Source: Macrothele yani (lineage: Eukaryota > Arthropoda > Arachnida > Araneae > Macrothelidae). Taken from it: DNA of 64,000 bases. Position numbers and translations under genes: made by a program. The notes beneath the pieces are model-generated. The model saw nothing but the letters and a program-made list of their open reading frames with translations, did not search any database and had not been told where the DNA came from. Of the stretch, positions 21,515 through 31,869 are shown piece after piece. Numbering within the stretch: the stretch's first letter is position 1; each line of letters begins with the position of its first letter. Location of the stretch: positions 35,297,501 to 35,361,500 of the forward strand of contig CM077011.1 in assembly GCA_039090855.1 (NCBI GenBank). The letters are read 5' to 3'.

Positions 21515-21862
21515 GCATCGGCAAAGTGTTGCCAACGGAAAAAGTTTTGCGACAAAGTGGCCCAGCTACATAGTTCTAAATTTTGTTGAAGCAAGAAATT
21601 ACTGTGTCACGATAACAATATGTTTGGCTGCAGCAACAAAACGTTTTATCACAATAACAATACATATTGAGAAATTCCCAAAAATCGACAAAATTATTTC
21701 GTTAAATGAACAAAACGTTTTGTGATGAAGATGATAATAAATTTTGTAGAATCAAAAATAATTTTCAACAAAATAAATTTGTAAGTTCAACAAAAAATTT
21801 TTTTTGACTGTATATCGACTAACATTTTTTGGTTGATTCAACATTTTTTTTGCTGAATGAAC
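21515..21862 (-). mobile_element. MITE M1, copy 2
   Basis: Matches 14402-14790 from GCATCGGCAAAGTGTTGCCA to TTTTTTTGCTGAAT with a few indels. Sits immediately right of the SINE-B head. Confidence 0.75.
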
Positions 21863-22054
21863 CAAGCACTGAAGATTCAGCCTCCACCTAGAGATGCTCT
21901 GTTTAGAATTGTAAACTACGATACTTTTGCAGAAATACAACTATTCAATTTTGTTTAGTCATTTGCGCATTTCGTTAACTTACGACAGCGGTTCCATAAG
22001 AACTGAGAACAAAATCACACAAAATGAAGAAATGCAGGTACAGAAAAATATATG

Positions 22055-23062
22055 TTATTCTTTCTCAAAGTATTTTCCCTCGAATGATATGCAATGGCCC
22101 CATCGTTCAGTCCGCAGTTCAAAGCATGTGGCGAAGGCATTTTGTGGAAGCTGCTTTAGTGACTCCTGTACAGCTTGAATAAAGTCAGCATCTGCGTGGA
22201 AAGTTGCTCCATGGAACTTCTTCATTGTTGGAAACAACCATAAATCTTACGGGGAGAGATCAGGACTGTAGGCAGGCTGTGGCATGTGACTTCAATACTG
22301 CATTTCGTAAGAAACTGTTGAACACAAGCAGCCACGTGTAGGCGGGCGTTATTTATCATGGTGCAGGGTCCACTTACCCACCAGTTCCGGCCGCTTAATC
22401 GATATGTGTCGTCGCAGACGCACTGAAATGTAATACTCAGTAATGACAGTAATTTGTGGAGGAACGGTATGCTGGTAGACTACACCTTTATGATAAAAAA
22501 ACATTATCACCACCTTCCCAGCTGATTTAAATTGGGCGGACATTTTTCGGAGGAGGCGAGCCTGCGCGTTTCCACACACTCATTGCGCGCTTTGTAAGGG
22601 GGCTGAAGTAGTGGACCCATGTTTCATTGGCAGTTATTACTATGTTTAGAAAGTTTGGATCCTTTGCAATCATTAGTTTTCACTCATGATAAACCTAACA
22701 ATTGTTCTCTCGTCAGGTGATCAGGTACCCATCTGGAACACACAGCAGTAATTTGTCGCGTAGAATGCGGAATGCCGACGTTTTTAAAAGATTAATTGCG
22801 CCGCTATGTCTTCATATGTCATTCATCGATTTTCTTGTAGGATTGCCGAAACAGTGTTAACAATACGCTCCGTAACAACACTTTCAGGACGACCAGGCCT
22901 AGGAGCGAGTTCGGCCGACAAACGTTCTTTTTTGATATCATGGTGTCATCTAAAAATCGTTGACTCACCCAAACATTTACCTTTGTAAGCTTTTTTCATT
23001 AAATCACCTGTTTCTGGAGCAGTTTTACCCAAATGATAGCAAAATTTTATCGCACAACGCAT
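22055..23062 (-). pseudogene. mariner-family transposase pseudogene (mariner-A)
   Basis: The start MRCAIKFCYHLGKTAPETGD (ATG at 23060-23062) gives the mariner N-terminal helix-turn-helix region. This is followed by a GRP-type linker (LAPRPGRPESVVTE), the conserved block KVVIMFFYHKGVVYQHTVPP (~22500), YYISVRLRRHISIKRPEL (~22410), WTLHHDNARLH with the second catalytic D (~22360), and the C-terminus RWGHCISFEGKYFEKE (~22060). Stops and frame changes occur near 22955, 22590 and 22240. The YSPDLAPCD-type third catalytic motif is not clearly preserved. Length is normal for a mariner. Confidence 0.88.
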
Positions 23063-23122
23063 TTCACTTATTAACTATGAATCACTCACCTCCATAGCTG
23101 TATGGCGAAATGCAGACGTACC

Positions 23123-23670
23123 TTAAACAACTGCGCAGTAACAAAACCAGAATACCCCGGACACGATGATCATCTGTACCCGAAACGAATTGGCACTCAT
23201 CGCTAAACACCACACGTCGCTCTGGTCTGGTACCACGGCAAACGGAGCCGGCGATGTTCCGGTGTTAATGGCAGCGCAGGTAAGGGTGCGCGGAGATCGC
23301 AGATTCGCTTCCACAAGGCGTCGGTAAATTGTTCGTGGGCACACAGGAGCCGCTATAGCTGCCTGTATAGCGCCGCTATAGCTGCCTGTATAGTGGACTG
23401 GGTACCCGTGGGATCAGTCGTGCCTGATGCACGATCCGTAGACCCTCTCTATACCGGTGGTCCTCCTGGCCCGTCCAGAGCCACTCCGCCGTGTGGCAGT
23501 GCCATCACGTGTCCACTGCTCCCAGCACAGTTGGACGGTATGGTCAGAACGATCCACTTGGCGGGCTATACGGCGCGCCGACCACCCTGAGGTTTTCAGC
23601 CCGATGATCAGGCCTCTCTCTCAAAGTCCGTAAGTTGCGCAAATCGAAGTTTCTGGCGTCTACCCGACAT
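23123..23670 (-). pseudogene. Tc1-family transposase 5' half (Tc1-F)
   Basis: Begins MSGRRQKLRFAQLTDFERE (ATG at 23668-23670). The HTH region GLKTSGWSARRIARQVDRSD, GRARRTTGIERV, SRRTIYRRLVEANL-like text and the first catalytic motif VFSDECQF...DDHRVR (~23170) follow over at least three frames. It ends where sequence shared with mariner leaders begins (TTACTGCGCAGTTGTT at ~23125-23140), so the Tc1 was probably cut by the mariner insertion. A 22-bp direct repeat (GCCGCTATAGCTGCCTGTAT) is duplicated at 23349-23390. Confidence 0.83.
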
Positions 23671-23894
23671 TCTTGTCACTCTGTACTCTTGCTTGCGTCG
23701 GCCGGTGCTTTTCGCTTTCATGGGACATCGACTACACGCCGGTTTATAAGGCTGCCGATTCCAAATGATTTTTACTTAAACTATGAGCATACCGGCACAT
23801 CAAAATTTCTCTTTTGAGCACTGTTTAAAAACCAGATTTCTTACCGTAAAACAATATACAATAACTGGTGCACTAAATGAGAGGGGGGGGGGGG

Positions 23895-24118
23895 GCTCCA
23901 GTGGCGCAGTGGCCTAAGCGCTGGCTAATGAACATTCGTCCGTGTTGGGTCCGGATTAGAATCCCGATGAGGCATGGATGTTTTCTTTGTCTTACGGCAC
24001 TGGGTCTCTCCCTTTGTTGAAACCAGCTGCCCTAAATTAGGAATGGGCGACTACTTATATTCCATCGAATTTCTCACGGTGGTCGTTAAAATATCCAAAT
24101 TTACAAAAAAAAAAAAAA
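23895..24118 (+). mobile_element. SINE-A copy, full length, plus orientation
   Basis: Head CCAGTGGCGCAGTGGCCTAA, degraded B-box GGATTAGAATCCC, body GAGGCATGGATGTTTTCTTT, TACGGCACTGGGTCTC and A14 tail. More diverged than the other copies. It follows a G-run (23882-23895). Confidence 0.88.
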
Positions 24119-24124
24119 TCCAGA

Positions 24125-24510
24125 GCTACAATAACCAAAATTCCATGCGATATGTTATCCGCAATATCATCATAGAACTCCACAATCATATCCTTCGACC
24201 CGATTAAAATTTAACATTTTATCAAGCCTCGTGTATTCCCGCGAATAGCACCTGTTACCGGAAATTTCTGTCATATGGATACGGAAAAAGGTACAGAATT
24301 TTTCTGCTAATATACGATAGGAACTACGGGAAAGTTTTCTGAAAATTCAGAATTTTCCTTGCGTTAGAAAATTCAGTGAAATTCAGGTTTTGTTTCCCCC
24401 CACCTGTCATTTAACGAAAAAGGTTGTGTCAAAAATATGCTTTGTTAACTCACAAAAAGAATCACGGAAAGTGGCTCGTGAATTTCAGGAATTTTTTTAC
24501 AGTATGGTCA
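24125..24510. repeat. Dispersed repeat R1 (second copy)
   Basis: Colinear with 2760-3205; see that entry for shared words. Confidence 0.6.
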
Positions 24511-25735
24511 GAAGCCAAAACCTCCGACCACTCAACCACCGGGAAGGCTGACACATTTAAAGGTATTTTGATTGGTCCACTGCGGAATGCTTTTCATTAC
24601 CACTATCTATCTTTCTGTCTTATGACCCGATTTACAACGACCTAAATTTTCGACGCATCTTTCAAGAACGAATTAACTTCGTGAAGTAGGAAATGTCGTT
24701 ATTTTTATTTTTTTCAACTTACCAGTTGGTACATGTGAAAAAATTGAGAGATTAATAGCAGCAATTATTTTATTTTCCTCTTTTTGAGTTAAGAAGTACT
24801 TCTTTACTTGCATAATGCTAATGCATCTGTTGTATGATATTAAATTAAGGAAGAATAACAGCCGTCCTTTTTTTTTTTTTTTTTTTTTAGGAGGTTCGTA
24901 AAACTGTCTTAATAAAATCAGGCTTTGCAAGTTTGATTTTTATGCAGAAGGGCATTCTTCTTTCTCCTGCACTCCATCTTCCAGTCTTTAGAAACACAAA
25001 GATTTAGCCCACTTTTTTCTCTTTTTTTATTTTCTCTACAAAGAAACAAAATATTCTATTTTCTTTTAAGAATCAAGCAACATGGCGTACGTCTCGAGGC
25101 GTACAGAGTAATTTGTCATTAAAGTAAATGGAGTCGGGAGCACAATTTTTCCGTCCGACGCTCAGGGCAAATAGTTTTTCATGCGATCTAATTGCGCGCA
25201 GGAGTTTTAGCTTAATTAACAGCTAAAAATGTGATGAAAAAGCGTTTACATTCGCTCGCAATTAGCAAACCATTACGGACATTATGTCTTCGGGGAATGA
25301 GTAACGTGTATTTTAGTTTCGCTTTAATTGCACTAAGATCATGTAGTAATTCTCTCTGCCACAGGCCCTTGTTTTCTCCATCCCTGGAGTGAGAAGCTTT
25401 TTTCACCACGCACGGAACAAAGATACACCAGGACCATTAATAACGGACTGTTTTCGAGGAAATTATCCATGTCACGAACCACGAAATTTCTCCGTTCTTA
25501 CTATTTTTTAATAATAGTTTAACTTCTGTAATCGCTTTTTCCCCTTTCACGCTTGTGATAAGTATTATCTTAGTATATTTCCAGATTGTCACGGAATAGC
25601 ACACTGCATCTAGATATTCGCTCATGAACTCAAGAATACGTACATTTTCTCCCCAAACCAACAGTTTTAACTGGACTTTTTTTTTTAATTTATATACTGT
25701 ATATAAATTTGAATGTTTGTTTTTATGTCCGCTAT
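24511..25735. other. Intergenic, nothing recognised
   Basis: AT-rich; a T22 tract near 24870. Minus frames at 24673-24930 and 25437-25754 have no recognisable domain. The latter runs into the satellite, which makes a real gene unlikely. Confidence 0.4.
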
Positions 25736-25738
25736 ACA

Positions 25739-26480
25739 AATCTACAGTTTTCAATTTAGAACCACCAAATTCGGTATACTATCTCATAGTACCCTAACTT
25801 AGATCGTAGATAGTTTTTGGAAGGGTTCGGAGGCCAGGGTCAAGGGGGTCCCCCATACAAAATTTGCGTAAAATCTACTGTTTTCAATTTAGAACCACCA
25901 AATTTGGCACACTATCTCATGGTATTCTAACTTAGATCGTAGACGGGTTTCGGATGGGATCGGAGCCAGGGGTCAAGGAATCCCCATACAAAATTTTCGC
26001 AAAAAGTTCCACTTTTTAATTTTAAGAACTGCAACACAATCCAGCACTTCAATACCCGATCTACAGTCTAAGTTAGACGGTTTTCTGAAGGGGTCGGAGC
26101 CCGGGGTCATGTGGCCCTCACAAAATATTTCCGTAAAATCTACAGTTTTCAATTTAGAACTACCAAAGTCAGTGTACTATCTCATGGTATTCTAACTAAG
26201 ACCGTAGACTGTTTTCTGGTGGGGTCGGAATCAGGGTCAAGGTGGCCCCCACACAAGATTTGCGTAAAATCTACAGTTTTCAATTTAGAACCACCAAATT
26301 TGGCACACTATCTCATGGTATTCCAACTTAGACCATAGAGGGTTTTCGGATGAGGTCAGAGCCCGGGGTCAAAGAGCCCCCATACAAAATTTTCGTAAAA
26401 AGTTCCATTTTTTTTTCTTTTAAGAACTGCAACACAATTCAGCACACCAATACCCGATCTACAGTCTAAGTTACAGATAA
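25739..26480. repeat. Higher-order satellite, two A-A-B trimers
   Basis: Units start near 25739 (A), 25872 (A), 25998 (B), 26134 (A), 26265 (A) and 26393 (B). A units begin AAATCTACAGTTTTCAATTT and contain CACCAAATTTGGCACACTA; B units begin AAAAAGTTCCA and contain AAGAACTGCAACACAAT. All share GGGGTCGGAGCC-GGGGTCAAGG and CCCCATACAAAATTTTCG. Units are 127-135 bp and the A-A-B trimer of ~395 bp is repeated twice. Confidence 0.9.
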
Positions 26481-26640
26481 CAATAAAGTGCAAAAAATAC
26501 CCATTTAATAGTGTATTAAAAACACAAGTGTAATAAACGTTAGCTTTCACCACCAACGGGCGGCTTCATCAGACAGAAATACAATGCAATGTAAATGGAG
26601 AGTTCCAAATATTCAAAATTCAAAACGGTAAACAAAAGAA
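26481..26640 (-). other. Possible PLE-like terminal fragment with hammerhead-like core
   Basis: The minus strand at 26572-26545 reads CTGATGA, a hairpin GCCGCC-CGTT-GGTGGT, then GAAA, which is the conserved core and stem II of a hammerhead ribozyme. Such cores are known in Penelope-like element terminal repeats. No convincing stem I or III was found, so catalysis is doubtful. Confidence 0.35.
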
Positions 26641-27375
26641 TGATCAATGCCAACGTCTAGTCGCATGCACGCGACATGAGATAGGTACATTGCTTTTCAG
26701 TGTCGCGAGATTCTTAGAAGCGCACACCAGATGTACGGCAGTTCTATAGATGTCTCCTCGAAGGTATTTCCATTCCTCTTCTTTTTTTTTTTTATTATTA
26801 TTATTAGTAAAATAACCAAATCAAATTTTTTATTTTTATATTACACATTTGCAGCTATCCCGCCTCCTTTTTTCTTTCTTACCCGGGAAATACCAGGTAC
26901 TCCTGGTAGTTGATATTAAAACACTAATATGTATTTATAGCTACAACAATGATCGAAGCCTACTTTCAGTGGCCGAAAATATCTAACAATGTAGTCCGTG
27001 CTACCTTAATTTTTTTAAACTAAGTTTTCAACGCTATGCTATTGATTTAATTATCCGTCCGTTTGTTAAACAAATGTAAGCATCACCAAAAAATTCGCCA
27101 CACTTCCGTTTTTTATTTTATGGTGGTTTAACCCCTTAACCGGCTGGAACGAATTAACTCGGGATTAGCAAAATGGGCTGATATCAGCTCGATTGAATGA
27201 ATTCGCTGTCTAAGAAGTGGACCGAACGAGGATTAAACGAGTGATATTATCCATCAGATTGCGTTGCATGTTTGAATCACTTGTTTCTACCCAATGGCAT
27301 GATGTCCTCGCCGGAGAAACTAGCAGTTCCTCATCGGGACTTCAGTCATGAAGCAGGGAATAAGGTACTAGAACA
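26641..27375. other. Intergenic, nothing recognised
   Basis: No supported feature. A frame entering the purine tract from 27272 is low complexity. Confidence 0.4.
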
Positions 27376-27820
27376 GAGAGAGCAAGAGAGAGAGAGAGAA
27401 AGAGAGAGCGAAAGAGAGAAAGAGATAGCGAAAGAGAGAAAGAGAGAGAGAGAGGGGGGAGAGACAGACAGACAGAGAGTAAGAGAGAGGGGAGAGAGAG
27501 ACAGACAGAGAGAGAGAGAGAGAGAAAAAGAGACAGATAATGAGAGAGAAAGAGAGAAAAGGAAACAGAGAGAGACAGACAGATGCAGAGAGAGAGAGAG
27601 AGAGCGTGAGAGAGATATAGCGGAAGAGAGACAGAGATGGGGAGAGAGAGACAGACACAGACAGATAGTAAGAGAGAGAGAGAGGGAGAGACAAAGACAG
27701 AGAGATAACATGGGGGACAGAGAGATAGAAAGAGACAGATAATGAGAGAGAAACAGAGAGACAGAGATATAGCGAGTCAGAGACAGAGAGAAAAAGACGG
27801 AGAGACAGAGAGACAGTATT
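27376..27820 (+). repeat. Long purine (GA-rich) microsatellite tract
   Basis: About 445 bp of almost pure G/A on the plus strand, built from GAGA, GACA and GATA words, with very few pyrimidines. Frames open in it on both strands only because the repeat lacks stops. They encode R/E or L/S low complexity and are not genes. Confidence 0.95.
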
Positions 27821-28031
27821 TACGCCTAGTGACAGGTTTGTGGTTGGTGTTTCTTATATGAAAAGGTGAAAGAGAATGTCTTGCCCCAGCTTTCGTAAAT
27901 CCATACTTCTATGAGAACATATAGGTTTGGGAAGCGCAGAAAAGTGTGAGCAGCATTTGCTCCATATACATCGGCCGCTTAAAGGGTTAAGATTACCACG
28001 AACAATTCTAAAAGCAATTAGCAATCTCACG

Positions 28032-29040
28032 TCCCTTATTTTATTTATTTATTTATTTATTTATTTGTAAGCACATCCCTACAGATGGTGGATTTAGTTA
28101 CAGGAATTTCTGTATAATATCATTGTGCGTTAAATATCACAGTGCATTAAAAGTGATAATTACAATCTTGCAAAACATGATTTACGAAAAAAAATTATGA
28201 CTTACCTTAAAAATATCCATACATTCTTCAAGTGAGTTGTGAAGTCTATACATTTTGCATAACGTAGAATTTTCTATAGCATCAATCCAGCTGAATGGCA
28301 TTTCAAATACTTCACATTTTGTCCTCGGTAAACGTGGGACACGGAAACTTAATTGGTTTACAATTTGAATATCATTTAGCTCTCCATTAATGATACTGTA
28401 CAGAAACTTATGTTGGAGAGCTTTTCTTCTCGATTGTAGAGAGATCATCTTGAAGAATGACAAAAAGGTCAGCCGTCGGGATATCCGCGATATACACACC
28501 AGTCGATTTGTAAAAAAGGTGTCTGAGAAATCATTTTTGAACTTTCTCAATTTCATTTACTAGAATTACGCGGCTAGAGCTCCAAATAATCGCCGCATAC
28601 TCCAGTGAGGATGTGACGGTAGTCTCAAAAATGCGAATAAGTGCCTGAGGATTCGAAAAAATACTTAGAATGTAGCATGATGAATCCAAGATTTCTATAC
28701 GCTGTACGTACAATTCAAAAGATATGACTTTTCTGGACATCGTTTGTCCGGCTACAATAATAGTCGCCTGGTTTGTAGTGAAAAGGAATTGGGTTTCTTT
28801 TTCGCAAAAAGGAAACGACATGACACTGGGAGATGTTGAGGTGGAGATGGTTTAACGTACACCACTGAAGCAGGTTATTGACGACAGTTTGAAGAGCAAG
28901 ACAGTCATCAGAAGTCTGTACATTGCGATAAAGCTTGAGATCATAAGCGATAAATTAGAGCCTTGAAGCATTCCTGACGTGGCAACATAGGGTTCAGAAA
29001 CATGGTTGTTATAATGTAACATACTAGGAAACATGATGTA
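28032..29040 (-). pseudogene. Jockey/CR1-like LINE, reverse transcriptase C-terminal remnant
   Basis: On the minus strand: VSEPYVATSGMLQGSNL (the PQGS box, degraded), then a degraded YADD box (AYDLKLYRNVQ) with the intervening ~15 residues missing. DCLALQTVVNNLLQWCTLN and HLHLNISQCHVVSF follow, then VTSSLEYAAIIWSSS and IEKVQK. All are typical of jockey-type reverse transcriptases. The C-terminal frame ends near 28182. The element ends in an (AAAT)n tail at 28032-28067. Several frameshifts; dead. Confidence 0.82.
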
Positions 29041-29081
29041 GTGTTGTCAATTCGGTAAATTGCAGTGATAAATCTTTCCGG

Positions 29082-29215
29082 CATAGTTCAGTTGGGAAAA
29101 CAGCTTGCTCCGGACTAAGACGACGTGGGTTCAAACCTACCATAGGCAAAAGGGTTTTTCGCTACGTTAGCTCCCGAACGTAAATCAATCTCCTGGCTGC
29201 GAGGTTCGGAAATAT
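29082..29215 (+). mobile_element. tRNA-derived SINE fragment
   Basis: GGCATAGTTCAGTTGGGAAA (A-box), B-box GGGTTCAAACCTACC and a short body ending CTGGCTGCGAGG. Weakly similar to the head at 21005. Confidence 0.45.
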
Positions 29216-29663
29216 GCATGATAATTCTTCCACACATCATGAGGAATTATTAAAAATTTCCTTCTCGTACAGTGAGCTGGTCCTTCCCCATAGTTGTTGG
29301 CAGAACCGAAAACCTGCGTTTTTGAACCCCCGCCTTTCTAAAGGGTGTGGGTTTCAAACCAAGGAGGTGGCAACAGCCCCTCTCCCTGTGCTTCTGGCGT
29401 GACCCCACTTTTTATCAGCTGACCACGCCAATGCGCCCAACATAAGAATCTCCTGTATATCTCTATGGAGAAATCGCGATTTTGAACCAGTTTTTCGTAC
29501 CCTTACTCTACCCAAACAGGCATGAAAAAAATTGAGGCTGAAATATTCATTCCCATAATACAAAATTTCCAGAAAAAACAGGAAAATATGTGTTGATATT
29601 TTTTTAAAAAATTGAACAAAATAATGATTTTTTGAGCGGAAGTACATAGTGCGCATGGTTACT

Positions 29664-29744
29664 TACTGCCCATGTGCAAGTAACCATGCATACTGCCCAT
29701 GTGCAAGTAACCATGCATACTGCCCATGTGCAAGTAACCATGTT
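29664..29744. repeat. 27-bp tandem repeat, three perfect units
   Basis: TACTGCCCATGTGCAAGTAA + CCATGCA at 29664, 29691 and 29718; the last unit ends CCATGTT. The preceding GCGCATGGTTACTTA is the partial reverse complement of the unit. Confidence 0.95.
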
Positions 29745-30009
29745 TAAAATATAACCAAAAGCCTAATGTTAAGAAATAAGAAGTTCGAAATATTCCTTCT
29801 TTCCATCCTTGGTTTGCATGCGCTAAGCAAAAGTGCTTAAGCCACAGGAAGTGACGTCACGTTCCCGAACTCTCGCAGCGCAGACTCCCACCACCTCAGA
29901 GAGGACAGAAACAGCTGATCTGTTTTGGCTTCACTCAATACGAGTCTCTTCACCTCCTCTTCTTTTAACCTCCGTGGCTCAAACCACCACCCTTTAGAAA
30001 GGCGTGGGG

Positions 30010-30222
30010 GTTAGAAAGTGGTCTAAGCGATGGCTTATGATTATTCGTTCGAAATGGGTCCGGGTTCGAATCCCGTTGAGGCATGGATGTTGTGTTTGTC
30101 TTACGGCACTGGCTCTCTCCCTTCCCTGGAACCAGTCACTCTAAATTAGGGACGGGCGACTGCTTATAGCCCATTGCTCAAGGTGGTCATTAAAACTCCA
30201 ATAATAAAAAAATAAAAAAAAA
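30010..30222 (+). mobile_element. SINE-A copy, plus orientation
   Basis: Starts within the A-box (AGTGGTCTAAGCGATGGC), has the intact B-box GGGTTCGAATCCCG, the full body, and an A-rich tail. The first ~15 bp of the head are missing or degraded. Confidence 0.88.
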
Positions 30223-30516
30223 AGGGTGGGAGGGTAACGTACTTTACTTGACATGACGTATTACTGTAGTGATATATGAATCAAATCGGAAAATTGCAGC
30301 GTTCTCCTTACTGAACTATGTCAGCAAAGCTTAGTTCAGTAAGGAGAACATCCGCTCCGAAGCAAGAAGTCATGGATTCGGTTAGCCAAGAAGTAAAACG
30401 CTATAAAAGTCAACTGGTTCCAGGAAAGGGATAAAGCCCGAGTCATATGAGACTTAGATGGTAAAATGTGGAATTGGCAGCAAAGTGGTGGCGCCCAACA
30501 AAAGAAGTATGCCGCT

Positions 30517-30728
30517 CCGATGGTAGAGTAGTCAATGGCGCGGGTTTCTGGCTAGTTGTCCGAGCTAGGCCTGGGTTCTAGTTTCTGATGAGGTATGGGC
30601 GGTATTTTGTTTTTCCTACGACGTTGGTTTTCTCCCTTCTCTGCAGCCAGAAGACATAAGTAAGAGACTGGAGGCTACTTATCCCTTAGAGGTGATTTGG
30701 AGGTCATTAAACACCGTAACAAAACAAA
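30517..30728 (+). mobile_element. SINE-A-related copy, strongly diverged
   Basis: The same order of landmarks survives: GATGAGGTATGGGCGG, TCTCCCTTCTCTGCAGCCAG, GGCTACTTATCCCTTAGAGG, GGAGGTCATTAAACACC, then an A-rich tail. The head is tRNA-like with a damaged B-box (GGGTTCTAG). Probably an older subfamily. Confidence 0.65.
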
Positions 30729-30999
30729 AGCCAATTAAAGAACCTGCCCTTGAAGCTTATCATTAGCTAAGAATTTTTAGTCGGCAAAGTAATACGTAGA
30801 TCAAGTGATATGAGTCAAACTGGCTTAGCGGGCAGGAAGAAGATAGTATTCTGTATTAAGGGCAGCATTTCGTAACCATCAGGAGAGCAGAATTTCTACA
30901 TTTACTTTTGTTTCTGGGTTGAAGGACTGCTGTGAGGAGAGTTCTAAGCAGTCATCCATCGTTACTATAGAGCTACAGTTTCTAGGAAAATGTCAGCGC

Positions 31000-31095
31000 C
31001 AGCAGACAAATGCATCACCCATGCCTCACAGGAAATAGAACTAGGACCCATATGGCCAGAAGCCAGCGCCTCAGACCACTCAGACAAAGGGACGC
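31000..31095 (-). mobile_element. SINE-A head fragment, old
   Basis: CACCCATGCCTCACAGGAAA, CTAGGACCC and CAGAAGCCAGCGCCTCAGAC follow the SINE-A head in reverse. No tail. Confidence 0.55.
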
Positions 31096-31324
31096 TATAC
31101 AAAATTATTATCAAGCGTGACTGCGGTTCTTGTGACCCATATTCAGAATTGGGGAGAAAGAGGGACATAGTGCACACAAATAAGATTGTTTCTTCTTTTT
31201 TTTTCTTTTTGAGCCTGAAGCGTTCTACCCGCGTTTTTGGTCACGTATATCCTCTCCTTGAGAAAAATGGGGCACGAAATCGTTGGTTCCGTGTCAGCTG
31301 GCTAACCATAACTTTTGTATTAAG

Positions 31325-31515
31325 TGTGTGCAAAAATTCTACAGTTAAGGGTATCCGGAGCCGCCGTCCACTCAAGGCACAAATGCAGATGACCAGACAT
31401 CGATGATTACGGCGTGAATAAGCATCTAAGAGGAGTCGCCTTTTCAGACGAATCACGTTCCCTGTTTTATCGTGTGGATAATCGATGGAGATTACGGCGA
31501 AGCTATGCTGACATA
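31325..31515 (+). pseudogene. Tc1-family transposase fragment (Tc1-G)
   Basis: GIRSRRPLKAQMQMTRHR corresponds to the region before the catalytic core. After a frame change, AFSDESRSLFYRVDNRW contains the first catalytic aspartate (~31460). Nothing after ~31515. Short internal relic. Confidence 0.75.
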
Positions 31516-31524
31516 TCATCCTGA

Positions 31525-31860
31525 CCAAGACGGTAGCAAGCTTTTCTTATGTAGGAGGGCGAGACTTAAAATTACGCCCCTTCGAGATCCATTCAAATAA
31601 CACGGTTTTTGATTTCTCACACACCGCCGTTATAGGAAAGTATTATGATCGTTCAAAATTCGCATTTCAAGTTTTCGAAATAATTTTAATAAAAATGTAA
31701 AAACTAGGTAAATACCCAAGAAACACAGGTTGTAAATACCAACTAAAGCGTAAACGTTATATGAACACCAACAGCACAACACTTCACAGAAATGCAGAAC
31801 GAAAAATAATATCGGAAGAAGTTTTAGGGTAGGGCTTGGAAAAAATTTCGTACACAAGGT
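31525..31860. repeat. Dispersed repeat U, copy 1
   Basis: Matches 54595-54905: AAGCTTTTCTTAT-T--GAGG, GCGAGACTT-AAATTACGCCCC, CACACCGCCGTTATAGGAAA and ACACAGG-TGTAAATACCAAC. Non-coding; nature unknown. Confidence 0.75.
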
Positions 31861-31869
31861 TAAACGTTC

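Noticed and set aside
25739..26480. CRISPR array (regular repeats)
   Set aside because: Units of ~130 bp diverge throughout and have no unique spacers; eukaryotic satellite.
26545..26572. Active hammerhead ribozyme
   Set aside because: Core and stem II only; no paired stem I or III with a cleavage site could be found, so only a core-like motif is reported.
27272..27742. 156-codon Arg/Glu-rich frame and its antisense Leu/Ser frames
   Set aside because: Translation of the purine microsatellite, which contains few stop codons in any frame.
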